Assembly (NCBI RefSeq): GCF_030294945.1
Contig: NZ_AP018448.1
Location: 8,776,501-8,840,500 of the forward strand
Direction: 5' to 3'
Origin: Streptomyces graminofaciens
GTDB taxonomy: Bacteria; Actinomycetota; Actinomycetes; Streptomycetales; Streptomycetaceae
Length of the DNA: 64,000 bases
Shown one piece after another: positions 17,913-26,549 of the stretch (the first letter of the stretch is position 1; each line of letters starts with the position of its first letter). The notes beneath the pieces are model-generated. The model made no database searches. It was given only the letters and a program-made list of their open reading frames with translations, and was not told the origin of the DNA. A program made the translations under genes and the position numbers.

Positions 17913-17944
17913 ATGTCATCGATGACACAAGTCAACGATGACAT
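17913..17944. promoter_or_regulatory. Operator-like double dyad before GH32 gene
   Basis: Two copies of GTCAWCGATGACA (17915-17927 and 17931-17943, 16 bp centre to centre) form a nearly perfect 32-bp dyad. The first copy is the perfect palindrome TGTCATCGATGACA (17914-17927). It lies 93 bp before the GH32 start and is typical of a sugar-responsive LacI/ROK-type site. No LacI gene is adjacent; the nearest is at 43562. Confidence 0.6.
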
Positions 17945-18036
17945 TCCTTGTCGATCGCCGTGGACGACGGCGCCGCAAGGCATCCGCGCCGGGCAGCAGG
18001 CTCGGCCGCGCGGACGACCGCAGCACAGGAGACACC

Positions 18037-20598
18037 ATGAGCTCTGGACGTGTACCCCGGCATGCCCGCATACGGATGATGGCGGCGGTGGCGACCGTCT
18101 GCGCCCTGTCCGCAGCCCCGCTGGCTCCTTCAGCCGTCGCTGCCGACACCCCGCCGTACTCCGAGACCTATCGGCCCCAGTTCCACTTCACTCCGGAGAA
18201 GAACTGGATGAACGATCCCAACGGGCTCGTGTACTTCAAGGGCGAGTACCACCTCTTCTACCAGTACAACCCGAACGGCAACTCATGGGGCGACATGTCC
18301 TGGGGGCACGCGGTGAGCAAGGACCTCGTGCACTGGGAGGAGTTGCCGCTCGCCCTGTCGCACGACGACGAGGAGATGGTGTTCTCCGGCAGCGCGGTCG
18401 TCGACTGGGACAACACCACCGGGTTCGGTACGAAGAAGAACCCGCCCATGGTGGCGATCTACACCAGCGCCTACAAGAACGGCGGCAAGCAGGCCCAGTC
18501 GCTCGCCTACAGCACCGACCGCGGCCGCACCTGGACCAAGTACCAGGGCAATCCCGTCATCGACATCGGCTCCAAGGAGTTCCGCGACCCCAAGGTCCAG
18601 TGGTACGCGCCGACCAAGAGCTGGCTGATGACGGTGTCGCTGTCCACCGAACACAAGGTGCGCTTCTACTCGTCCAAGAACCTCAAGGACTGGGACCTGC
18701 TCAGCGAGTTCGGGCCGGCCGGGGCGACGGGCGGCGTGTGGGAGTGCCCCGACCTGTTCCCCCTCGCGGTCGACGGGAACAAGGACAACATCAAGTGGGT
18801 CCTGGTCGTCAACATCAACCCCGGTGGCATCGCGGGAGGTTCGGCCGCCCAGTACTTCGTCGGCGACTTCGACGGCAAGAAGTTCACCGCCGACGACAAG
18901 GGCACCTACACCCCGCCCGCCGGCACGGTGGTGCAGGACTTCGAGGGCACCGACTTCGGTACGTGGACGACCACCGGCACCGCCTTCGGCGACGGACCGG
19001 CGGCCGGGGCCGTGGCCGGACAGGGGACCGTCGAGGGCTTCGACGGCACAGGCCTCGCCAACAGCTTCCACTCGGGCGACGGCACCACCGGCACCCTCAC
19101 CTCACCCGAGTTCACCGTCGACAGCTCCTACCTGAACTTCAAGGTCGGCGGCGGACGCCACCCGCACGAGTCCGGAACCGTCATGGAGCAGGGACCGCCG
19201 CCCGAGGGCACGGTCCTCGCCGACTTCGAAGGCGGCGCCTACGGCGACTGGACGAAGACCGGAGACGCCTTCGGCTCCGCACCGGCCACCGGCACCCTCC
19301 CCAACCAGCAGGAGGTCTCCGGATTTCTGGGCAGTGGCCTGGTCAACACCTACCTGAACGGCGACTCCACCACCGGCACCCTCACCTCGCCCGAGTTCAC
19401 CGTCGACAAGAAGCACATCAACTTCCTCATCGGCGGCGGCAACCACCCCGCCGGCTCGGCCGACCCCACCGCGCTCGAACTCCTCGTCGACGGCGAAGTG
19501 GTGCGCAGCGCCACCGGAAAGGACGGCGAGGCGCTCAACTGGGCGTCCTGGGACGTCGGCGACCTCGCGGGCAAGAAGGCGCAGCTCAGGATCGTCGACG
19601 ACAACACCGGCGGCTGGGGCCACCTCAACGTCGACCACATCATGCTGTCCGACACCAAGGCCCGGCCCGTCTCCCAGGAGACGTCCGTCAACCTGATCGT
19701 CGACGGCCAGGTCGTCCGCAGCGCCACCGGCTCCAACAGCGAGACCCTGGACTGGGCCTCCTTCGACCTGCGTCCCTACGCGGGCAGGAAGGCGAAGATC
19801 CAGATCGTCGACATGAACACCGCCGGCTGGGGCCACATCCTGGCCGACCGGTTCACCGAAGCCGACACCGCCGCCAAGTCCGTCGTGCAGCGCGCCGACT
19901 GGGCCGACTACGGCAAGGACTACTACGCGGCGGTGTCCTGGGAGAACGCACCGGGCGGCAAGCGGTACATGGTCGGCTGGATGAACAACTGGGACTACAG
20001 CGGCGCCGTCCCCACCTCCCCCTGGCGCGGCGCGCAGAGCGTCCCCCGGGAGATGGCCCTGCGCACGGTCGACGGCCGGATCCGGCTCACCAGCAAGCCG
20101 GTGGGCAGCCTGGAGTCCCTCCGGCAGCCGCACGCGGTGTCCACGTCCGGCGTCACCGTCAAGGACACCTCCAAGACCCTGATCGGCCCCGCGGCCACGG
20201 GCAAAGCCCTCGACATCGAGGCGACCTTCTCCCTCAAGGACGCCGACCGCTTCGGCCTCAAGGTCCGCACGGGCGCGAACGGCGAGGAGACCGTCATCGG
20301 CTACGACACCACGACCCAGGAGCTGTACGTCGACCGCACCCGCTCCGGCGCCGTGGACTTCAACAGCACCTTCCCCGGCGTCCAGCGGGCCCCGTTGCAG
20401 GCCAAGAACGGCAAGGTCAAGCTGCGGATCCTCGTCGACTGGTCGTCCGTCGAGGTCTTCGGCGGCAACGGCGAAGCCGTGATCACCGACCAGATCTTCC
20501 CCGACCCCGCCAGCCAAGGCGTGCAAGTCTTCGCCGAGAACGGCACGGTGAACATGGACAAGGCCGTCGTCTGGCACCTCGACTCCGCCCACGACTGA
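18037..20598 (+). CDS. Secreted GH32 levanase/inulinase/fructosidase with inserted domains
   Basis: This 853-residue exported enzyme cleaves beta-fructans or sucrose-like substrates. ATG 18037 follows AGGAG (18027-18031). Residues 1-36 form a signal peptide ending AVA-A. GH32 catalytic motifs are WMNDPNG (nucleophile Asp60), FRDP (Asp184) and WECPDLFP (acid/base Glu236). Between about residues 299 and 615 the propeller is interrupted by two related beta-sandwich-like blocks (VVQDFEGTDFGTWTTTG and VLADFEGGAYGDWTKTG), the second followed by a doubled GDLAGKKAQLRIVDDNTGGW / RPYAGRKAKIQIVDMNTAGW element. The propeller resumes at YAAVSWENAPGGKRYMVGWM, and a C-terminal sandwich with DWSSVEVFGGNG ends the protein. 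It is monocistronic. Confidence 0.93.
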   Translation: MSSGRVPRHARIRMMAAVATVCALSAAPLAPSAVAADTPPYSETYRPQFHFTPEKNWMNDPNGLVYFKGEYHLFYQYNPNGNSWGDMSWGHAVSKDLVHWEELPLALSHDDEEMVFSGSAVVDWDNTTGFGTKKNPPMVAIYTSAYKNGGKQAQSLAYSTDRGRTWTKYQGNPVIDIGSKEFRDPKVQWYAPTKSWLMTVSLSTEHKVRFYSSKNLKDWDLLSEFGPAGATGGVWECPDLFPLAVDGNKDNIKWVLVVNINPGGIAGGSAAQYFVGDFDGKKFTADDKGTYTPPAGTVVQDFEGTDFGTWTTTGTAFGDGPAAGAVAGQGTVEGFDGTGLANSFHSGDGTTGTLTSPEFTVDSSYLNFKVGGGRHPHESGTVMEQGPPPEGTVLADFEGGAYGDWTKTGDAFGSAPATGTLPNQQEVSGFLGSGLVNTYLNGDSTTGTLTSPEFTVDKKHINFLIGGGNHPAGSADPTALELLVDGEVVRSATGKDGEALNWASWDVGDLAGKKAQLRIVDDNTGGWGHLNVDHIMLSDTKARPVSQETSVNLIVDGQVVRSATGSNSETLDWASFDLRPYAGRKAKIQIVDMNTAGWGHILADRFTEADTAAKSVVQRADWADYGKDYYAAVSWENAPGGKRYMVGWMNNWDYSGAVPTSPWRGAQSVPREMALRTVDGRIRLTSKPVGSLESLRQPHAVSTSGVTVKDTSKTLIGPAATGKALDIEATFSLKDADRFGLKVRTGANGEETVIGYDTTTQELYVDRTRSGAVDFNSTFPGVQRAPLQAKNGKVKLRILVDWSSVEVFGGNGEAVITDQIFPDPASQGVQVFAENGTVNMDKAVVWHLDSAHD
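18931..19448 (+). repeat. Duplicated coding block inside GH32
   Basis: Copy 1 (about 18931-19162) and copy 2 (about 19210-19448) encode the same pattern: V-x-DFEG-x2-G-x-WT-x-TG-x-AFG-x-(G/A)PA-x-G, then TTGTLTSPEFTVD and (N/I)F(K/L)(V/I)GGG(R/N)HP. Copy 1 stops at GGGRHPHESG without the sandwich half that follows copy 2. This points to a partial tandem duplication. Confidence 0.75.
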
Positions 20599-20664
20599 TC
20601 CTGACGCGAGGCCACCTCGGGGTCGATCCGTTCAAGGACGGGCGACCCGCCTGAGCCGTCGATC

Positions 20665-20699
20665 GAGGTGCCTCCGGCGAGCGTCGCCGGAGGCACCTC
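20665..20699. terminator. Strong bidirectional terminator hairpin
   Basis: A perfect 16-bp stem, GAGGTGCCTCCGGCGA with TCGCCGGAGGCACCTC, has a 3-base GCG loop. It lies between the convergent GH32 (plus) and DUF418 (minus) genes. Confidence 0.9.
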
Positions 20700-20771
20700 A
20701 CGGTGGCTACAAGGTCTCGCAGCCGTCGTTCCAGCCCCAGAGGGGGTACCGGACGATCTTTCGGCTGGGCG

Positions 20772-22016
20772 TCATCGGATGTACTTCGCCGGCTTGGTGG
20801 CGACGTTGAGCAGGTATTCCAGAGGTCCGCGGCGGAAGAAGCGGGACCAGATCGCGGCGAAGAGGATCGCCCCGAGGATGAACATGAGCAGCGGCACCCA
20901 TGACTGCTGGGTGCCGGTCCCGGCGGGCACGGACAGCACGGACTGTGCGACGAAGTGGCCGACGTAGGCCGTCAGGGACATGGTGCCCACGGCGATGACC
21001 GGTTTCGCCAGGCGGCGCAGTCGCGGCAGGCGGTCCATCGCCACCGTCGCGCCCACGATCACGAGGATCGCGACTCCCACGCTGCCGATGATGTCGAACG
21101 TGGTGCCGCTGTGCGGCCCGGCTGTCAAGAGCATCGATGCCTGGGGCTCGAACGACCCGCCGTCGGGGGGCATCGACCCGGAGCTACCGGACGACCCTCC
21201 GCCTTCCGCCAAGCTGTCCAACGCGTGCTTGCCTGCCAGCAGCAAGGACATGCCGTACGCGGCCGCGGCGAGGGCGGCGCCGAGCGCGGCCAGGCGCCAC
21301 TGGACGGCGGTCGCGGACAGGTCGAGGCGGGCCAGCGCCATGCCGGCGATCACGAACGGAATCCACGTGATCGTCGGGTAGAAGCCGGTGAACAGCAGAT
21401 CGAGCACGCCGACGTCGCTGAGCCGGTGGAGTGGGTCGTAGGCGTTGATGCTCTGCTGGACCGACTCGGTCAGCAGCGAGCTCAGGGCGAACGACAGCTG
21501 CGGTGTGACGAGGGCGAGGACGGCCGCGATGATCGCGAGCGTCCTGGCCCGCAGTCGCACCAGGGGCAGGGCCAGCAGGAAGTAGACCCCGTAGAAGGCG
21601 AGGATGATCACCTCCCCGTATTCCATCGCCATCACGGTGCCCAGCGCCAGCAGGACCACGGCGCGGATCACGATCCTGGCCTTGGCTTGTCGGCCGGCCA
21701 GGCCGGTCTTCGGCTCCCGGCGGCCGGCGAGCAGCATCAGTGAGAACCCGGCGAGGGTGGCGAACAGGACCGACGAGTGACCGTCCGACATGTACCGGAC
21801 CCAGCTGGCTACGCCGTCCGTGGCCGACAGCGGGGGACCGATGTGCACGACGTACATGCCGAACACCGCCAGCGCGCGGGCCAGGTCCACCCCCACGAGG
21901 CGTCCCATCGAAGGACCGGGCGGGGCCGGCACGGCGGATTCGGGCGGGGTTCGGGGCTGCGGAGGCGAGTTCTCCTGCGGAGCTGATGTCTCCTGCGGCG
22001 GCTGCAACTTGGTCAT
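20772..22016 (-). CDS. DUF418 polytopic membrane protein, copy 1
   Basis: This 414-residue inner-membrane protein has about ten hydrophobic segments. The N-terminal 35 residues are Pro/Gln-rich and cytoplasmic. Signature parts are [60 protein letters not shown], and the C-terminal DUF418 core [20 protein letters not shown] ... [18 protein letters not shown]418 proteins resemble YeiB and acyltransferase-like membrane proteins; their function is not settled. It is divergent from the ABC exporter gene and has a paralogue at 26550, next to a two-component system. Confidence 0.88.
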   Translation of the reverse strand: MTKLQPPQETSAPQENSPPQPRTPPESAVPAPPGPSMGRLVGVDLARALAVFGMYVVHIGPPLSATDGVASWVRYMSDGHSSVLFATLAGFSLMLLAGRREPKTGLAGRQAKARIVIRAVVLLALGTVMAMEYGEVIILAFYGVYFLLALPLVRLRARTLAIIAAVLALVTPQLSFALSSLLTESVQQSINAYDPLHRLSDVGVLDLLFTGFYPTITWIPFVIAGMALARLDLSATAVQWRLAALGAALAAAAYGMSLLLAGKHALDSLAEGGGSSGSSGSMPPDGGSFEPQASMLLTAGPHSGTTFDIIGSVGVAILVIVGATVAMDRLPRLRRLAKPVIAVGTMSLTAYVGHFVAQSVLSVPAGTGTQQSWVPLLMFILGAILFAAIWSRFFRRGPLEYLLNVATKPAKYIR

Positions 22017-22288
22017 ACGGGGAATCTCGCGTGGACGTCAGGAGGCGGACCATCCGGCAGGCTTCGGCAACGGCCCCGCCGATCGGCGGGTACCGCCCTG
22101 CCGACCGGCGGAGTCTCGTCCTGACAGGTCCGGCACGACCGGACGGGCGGTTCTTTCCAGTTCTTTCCAGCCACTCGGCGGGGGTGTCCCCGACGGTTGC
22201 CGGATGGGCGCGGGGCGGCCGGGCTTCCAGGCTTGGAGGCATGACACACCGGGCCGCCGAAGAGCAGACCGCAGAAGAAAGGAATCTC
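22017..22288. promoter_or_regulatory. Divergent promoter region DUF418 / ABC exporter
   Basis: This region contains a 10-bp direct repeat TTCTTTCCAG (22151-22160, 22161-22170) that runs into CCAGCCACTCGGCGGGGGTG at 22167-22186. A near copy of the latter lies at 26454-26473 before the paralogous DUF418 gene. A CCCTGCCGAC block near 22096 recurs inverted near 26480. It is a candidate target of the response regulator at 25687-26358. Confidence 0.45.
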
Positions 22289-24076
22289 GTGAACACCGCA
22301 TCCGCCTTGACGACGGATGAAACGTCCCTGCCTGCCCGAGAGACGGTCAAGGCACTGTGCGCCTATGTCCGGCCGCACCGGTGGGCCGTCGCTCTTGGCT
22401 TGCTCTGCGCCCTGGTCGGGGCCGCCGGGGGACTGCTGCAGCCGCTGGCCACCAAGGTACTGGTGGACCGGCTCGCCTCCGGTGAGACCATCTCGGGGAT
22501 TCTGCTGGCGCTCACCGCCCTGGTGCTGCTGGGCACGGCGATCGAGGCGTTCGGCGCGTATGTGCTGGAGCGGACGGCGGAGTCGGTGGTCCTGGCCGCG
22601 CGGCGCACCCTTGTGGGGCGGTTGCTCCGGCTGCGGATCGCGGAGTGGGAGCGGATCCCGCCGGGTGATCTGATGTCCCGGGTCACCTCGGACACCACGC
22701 TGCTGCGGGCGGTCAGCACCCAGGCGGTCGTCTCCGCGGCCACCGGCGCGGTGGCCTTCGTGGCGGCGATCGTGATGATGGCGTTCCTGGACGTCGTGCT
22801 GCTGGGTGTGACGCTCGGCGTGGTCGTGCTGGTCGGCGGGGCCGCCGCGCTGGTGATGCCGAGAATCGCCCGTGCCACCGAGCGGTCGCAGGAGGCGGTC
22901 GGGGAGATCTCCGTCGCGCTGGAGCGGGTCTTCGGGGCGTTTCGCACGGTGAAGGCGTCCGGTGCCGAGGAGCGGGAGACCGCCCGGGTGGAGGCGGCGG
23001 CGCGGCGGGCGTGGCGGCACGGCGTGAAGAGCGCGAAGTGGGAGGCCGTGGCAGGCTCGGCGGACGAACTCGCCGTCCAACTGGCCTTCCTCGCGGTGCT
23101 CGGGGTCGGCGGGGCACGGATGGCGGCCGGGGAGATCCCCGTATCCACCCTCATCGCCTTCCTGCTGTACCTCTTCTATCTGATCGAGCCGGTGTCCCAG
23201 CTGGTCGACGCCGTGTCCCGCTACCAGGAGGGGGCGGCCGCGATCTCCAGGATCACGCACGTGGAACGCCTGTCGACGGAGCCGCCCGCCCGGCAGAAGG
23301 GCGTCCTGCCCAGGCAGCGTGCGGCGGTGTCGGGCCCGGCATCGGTCCGCTTCGAGGACGTGTCCTTCCGCTACCGTCCGGGCCTGCCGTACATCCATCA
23401 GCAGGTGAGTTTCGAGGCGCGGGGCACCGGGATGACGGCCTTCGTCGGTCCCTCCGGTGCGGGCAAGTCGACGGTGTTCGCACTGATCGAGCGGTTCTAC
23501 GAGGCCACCGGCGGCCGCATCCTGGTCGACGGCAAGGACGTACAGGACTGGTCCCTGCCCGAGCTACGGTCCGCCATCGGGTACGTGGAGCAGGACGCTC
23601 CGGTGCTGGCCGGCACGCTGAGGGAGAACCTGGTCTTCGCGGCGCCCGGCGCGACGGACGACGACATCCGAGACGTCCTGGCACGGACGAAGCTCGACAC
23701 CCTCGTCGACCGCCTTCCCCACGGCCTGGACACCCCGGTCGGACACCGCGGTTCGAAGCTGTCGGGCGGCGAGCGGCAGCGCATCGCGATCGCCCGCGCC
23801 CTGTTGCGGCGGCCCCGGCTGCTGCTGTTGGACGAGGCGACCTCGCAGCTCGACGCCGTCAACGAGCTGGCGCTGCGGGACGTCATCTCGGACCTGGCCC
23901 GTGAGACCACCGTGCTGGTGGTGGCCCACCGCCTTTCGACGGTGACAGGCGCCGACCGGATCGTCGTCATGGAGGCCGGACGGGTCCGGTCAGTGGGCAC
24001 CCATGAGGAACTGGTGGGCCAGGACCGGCTGTACGCGCGGCTGGCGGCCACCCAGCTCCTGGCCCCCGCGCGATGA
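22289..24076 (+). CDS. ABC exporter, fused permease-ATPase (MsbA/LmrA type)
   Basis: This half-size exporter of about 595 residues is expected to work as a dimer and export drugs, lipids or peptides. Six hydrophobic segments fill residues 30-310 ([60 protein letters not shown]). The ATPase domain has Walker [11 protein letters not shown]-loop YVEQDAP, ABC signature LSGGERQR, Walker B LLLLDEAT and the H-loop AHRLST. GTG 22289 is favoured because AAAGGA precedes it by 5 bases; ATG 22241 has GGAGG only one base away. With the DUF418 pair and the two-component genes it forms a likely envelope-stress or resistance module. Confidence 0.9.
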   Translation: MNTASALTTDETSLPARETVKALCAYVRPHRWAVALGLLCALVGAAGGLLQPLATKVLVDRLASGETISGILLALTALVLLGTAIEAFGAYVLERTAESVVLAARRTLVGRLLRLRIAEWERIPPGDLMSRVTSDTTLLRAVSTQAVVSAATGAVAFVAAIVMMAFLDVVLLGVTLGVVVLVGGAAALVMPRIARATERSQEAVGEISVALERVFGAFRTVKASGAEERETARVEAAARRAWRHGVKSAKWEAVAGSADELAVQLAFLAVLGVGGARMAAGEIPVSTLIAFLLYLFYLIEPVSQLVDAVSRYQEGAAAISRITHVERLSTEPPARQKGVLPRQRAAVSGPASVRFEDVSFRYRPGLPYIHQQVSFEARGTGMTAFVGPSGAGKSTVFALIERFYEATGGRILVDGKDVQDWSLPELRSAIGYVEQDAPVLAGTLRENLVFAAPGATDDDIRDVLARTKLDTLVDRLPHGLDTPVGHRGSKLSGGERQRIAIARALLRRPRLLLLDEATSQLDAVNELALRDVISDLARETTVLVVAHRLSTVTGADRIVVMEAGRVRSVGTHEELVGQDRLYARLAATQLLAPAR

Positions 24077-24470
24077 CCCACCACACGCAGGGTCGTCCGG
24101 TCGTCCAGTGCCCCACACCGTCCTGCTGCTCTGCTGGGGCCTGCTCGCATGCCGGGCCGCGGGCCGCACATGGGGACGAGCCTTCAGGATCGGCTCCACC
24201 GACGCGCTCCCGGGAGTGCCCGTCGCCTTGGCCAGCACACTCGCTGAAGTAACGCGGCGATGGTCACGGATACCGACCGAGGAGGGCGGGACCCATGTCG
24301 TCGGGCGCGTATCGGCCACGGCCACGGCCTCCGTCAGACACTGACGCAGGCCGGGGCTGTCGGCGAGCCCGCGGGCGAGCGGAACTGCCGTTCGCGGCAA
24401 GAAGTTTGGACGTCACCGACGGGGTACATCCAGCCCACCACCACGGCATGTGGTCATGGCCGCCGAGGAC

Positions 24471-24534
24471 CCGTCGTCAAGCTCTAGTCCTCAAGCCCCC
24501 GTCGTCAAGCTCCCGTCCTCAAGCTCCCGTCGTC
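24471..24534. repeat. 14-bp tandem repeat after ABC exporter
   Basis: Four and a half units of CCGTCSTCAAGCTC lie at 24471-24484, 24485-24498 (diverged: TAGTCCTCAAGCCC), 24499-24512, 24513-24526 and a partial one to 24534. They sit in the 504-bp gap 24077-24580 between convergent genes. The remainder of that gap shows no convincing gene or terminator. Confidence 0.75.
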
Positions 24535-24580
24535 TCGTGAGCCGGCACCACCCGACGGGATGGCATGAGGCCCTGGTCGG

Positions 24581-25690
24581 TCAGTCCGCACTGAGCGGAA
24601 CCCGCAGCCGCACCCGGTAGCCGCCCTCCGCGGTCGGGCCCGAATCCAGGGTGCCACGCAGGATGTCGGCGCGTTCCCGCAGCCCGACCAAGCCCTGCTG
24701 GGAACCGGGCAGAGGCAGGGAGGGACGCGTGGGCGCGGTGTTGGTGACGGTCACTCCGACGTCGTCGCCGTCCTGCCACAGTTCGACGCGGGCCGTGGCG
24801 CCGGGGGCGTGCTTGCGTACGTTGGTCAGCGACTCCTGGACAGTGCGGTAGACGGCCCGTTGGGCGGGCGTGCCCACGGAGGGCGGAAGCTCACCCGACA
24901 ACTCCACGTGCGTGCCGCTTGATTCCACCAGTTTGTGCAGGTCGGCCAGGGTGGGCTGAGGAGTCAGCTCCGTGGCGTGGCCGCCGGAGGCGCGCAGCAG
25001 CGTGACCATGGTGCGCAGTTCGTCGAGCGTGGTGACGCTCAGCGAACGGATCGTGCCGGCGGCTTCCTTGGCGTCCATGTCCTGGGTGGCGACCTGTAGG
25101 GCTCCGGCCCGCACGGCGATCAGACTGACCTGGTGGGAGACCACGTCGTGCATCTCGCGGGCCAGCTGGGCGCGTTCGCGGGCGAGGACGGCCTGGGCGT
25201 GCAGGGCCCGCTCGTGCTCCCTGGCCTCCTCGATCTCGACCAGCCGCCGCGCCAAGTCCCGTTGCGCCTGGACAAGCTGGCCGAAGAGGACCGGGGCCGC
25301 GGCGGTCGCCAGGCCGTACACGAAGAAGACCACTGTCATGGTCCGGTCGACCTCGGCCAGGGGCCACGGAGTGCTGCTCGCGATGGCGGACAGGGCGACG
25401 CACCCCGCGAGGAGACGGCGGTCGCGGGAGCGTTCGGCCAGAGTGAACAGCGACACGAGCACAGCGACGGCGACATCCTGCATCAGCGCGATGGGCAGGG
25501 TGAGCAGGAACACACCGAGCGGGAACCTGCGCCGGAAAGCCAACGCGGCGCAGCCGAGCGCGGCCAGCGCGACACCGAGTCGCGTGTGCTCCCACATGAT
25601 CAGCCATGCGTCCACGGCCGCCACCGCCACCAGGACGATGTCGACGACCGGTGCGGGAACCCGCTGCCACACGGCGCGGGCACGGCTCAT
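24581..25690 (-). CDS. NarL-type sensor histidine kinase (HisKA_3)
   Basis: This 369-residue membrane sensor has four to five hydrophobic segments in residues 15-140 with almost no extracellular domain, so it senses signals in or at the membrane. A coiled linker leads to the HisKA_3 motif REMHDVVSHQVSLI with the phospho-acceptor His. The ATPase part shows QESLTNVRKHAPG (N-box) and QQGLVGLRERADILRG (G-box). It overlaps the response regulator gene by 4 bp (ATGA). Such kinases typically sense envelope-active compounds and control adjacent exporters. Confidence 0.92.
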   Translation of the reverse strand: MSRARAVWQRVPAPVVDIVLVAVAAVDAWLIMWEHTRLGVALAALGCAALAFRRRFPLGVFLLTLPIALMQDVAVAVLVSLFTLAERSRDRRLLAGCVALSAIASSTPWPLAEVDRTMTVVFFVYGLATAAAPVLFGQLVQAQRDLARRLVEIEEAREHERALHAQAVLARERAQLAREMHDVVSHQVSLIAVRAGALQVATQDMDAKEAAGTIRSLSVTTLDELRTMVTLLRASGGHATELTPQPTLADLHKLVESSGTHVELSGELPPSVGTPAQRAVYRTVQESLTNVRKHAPGATARVELWQDGDDVGVTVTNTAPTRPSLPLPGSQQGLVGLRERADILRGTLDSGPTAEGGYRVRLRVPLSAD

Positions 25691-26358
25691 CGGCCGGCCT
25701 CCGACCGCGGGCGCTCGTCGAGCAGTCCGGCCCGCTGCGCCAGCAGCGCGGCCTGCACCCGGCTGGTCACCCGCAGCTTGGTGAGGATCGCGCTGACGTG
25801 GTCCTTCACCGTGCCGGCACCCAGGTGGACGCGCGCCCCGATGTCGGCGTTCGACAGCCCTTCGGCCACCAGGACGAGGACGTCGCGCTCGCGGGCGGTG
25901 AGCAGCCGGACGCGGGCTGCCTCCTCGTCGACGGCGGTTCGGGTGCCGGGGTGGCTGTGCAGCAGGGTCCGCGACGCCTTGGGGGACAGCACCACACCGC
26001 CCGCGGCCAGGGTGCGCACCAGGTGCGCGAGCTGCTCCGGCTCGGTGTCCTTGAGCAGGAAACCGGCCGCGCCGCAGTGCAACGCGGTCAGGATGTACTC
26101 GTCGGCGTCGAACGTCGTCAGCATCGCCACCACCGGAGCATCAGGCGTCGTCCGCAGCTCGCGCAGCACGGTGAGCCCGTCGACGTCCGGCATCCGGATG
26201 TCCAGCAGCACCACGTCGGGCCGCTCCCGGCGGACGGTCTCCACGGCGTCGCCCCCGCTCGCGGTCGCGACGACCTCGATGTCCTGCGAGGCACCCAGAA
26301 TGAGTTGGAAGCCCGAGCGGACCAGTGCCTCGTCGTCCACCACCACTACCCGGATCAC
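25687..26358 (-). CDS. NarL/LuxR-type response regulator
   Basis: This 223-residue regulator has an N-terminal receiver domain with acidic pocket VVDDE, phospho-Asp in VVLLDIRMPDVDG, the Thr switch in AMLTTF and Lys in FLLKDTEPEQL. The C-terminal LuxR HTH is LTARERDVLVLVAEGLSNAD ... GTVKDHVSAILTKL. Its start codon is 191 bp from the divergent DUF418 gene. Likely targets are the two DUF418 promoters and the ABC exporter, which share a motif. Confidence 0.93.
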   Translation of the reverse strand: MIRVVVVDDEALVRSGFQLILGASQDIEVVATASGGDAVETVRRERPDVVLLDIRMPDVDGLTVLRELRTTPDAPVVAMLTTFDADEYILTALHCGAAGFLLKDTEPEQLAHLVRTLAAGGVVLSPKASRTLLHSHPGTRTAVDEEAARVRLLTARERDVLVLVAEGLSNADIGARVHLGAGTVKDHVSAILTKLRVTSRVQAALLAQRAGLLDERPRSEAGR

Positions 26359-26453
26359 GCGCGCTCCGCCTCACCTTCGTCCATGCCCGTCCCATCAATG
26401 CCGACCCGACCCTAAAGCCCGCAAGAGCCCCGGCGGCCCGGCGGGCGGCAGCT

Positions 26454-26477
26454 CCAGCCACCCGGCGGGGTATCACC
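26454..26477. promoter_or_regulatory. Shared motif in RR / DUF418 divergent promoter
   Basis: CCAGCCACCCGGCGGGGTAT begins here and aligns with 22167-22186 with one substitution and one missing G. It lies about midway between the response regulator start (26358) and the DUF418 copy 2 start (26550). Confidence 0.45.
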
Positions 26478-26549
26478 CTCCAGTCGGCAGGGGCACCACA
26501 GCCTTCTGCCGGATACTCCATGATCGGCCCGGTCTCCAGCCTGACTGGC

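Noticed and set aside
17766..20654. 962-codon plus frame over the GH32 gene
   Set aside because: It is out of frame with the clear GH32 enzyme and is Arg/Gly/Pro-rich shadow sequence.
22241..22288. ATG 22241 as start of the ABC exporter
   Set aside because: GGAGG is only one base from the ATG. GTG 22289 has a well-spaced AAAGGA, though the longer form cannot be excluded.
24471..24534. Tandem repeats as a CRISPR array
   Set aside because: Units are contiguous without spacers, and no cas gene is present. The same holds for the repeats at 35946, 47312 and 52722.
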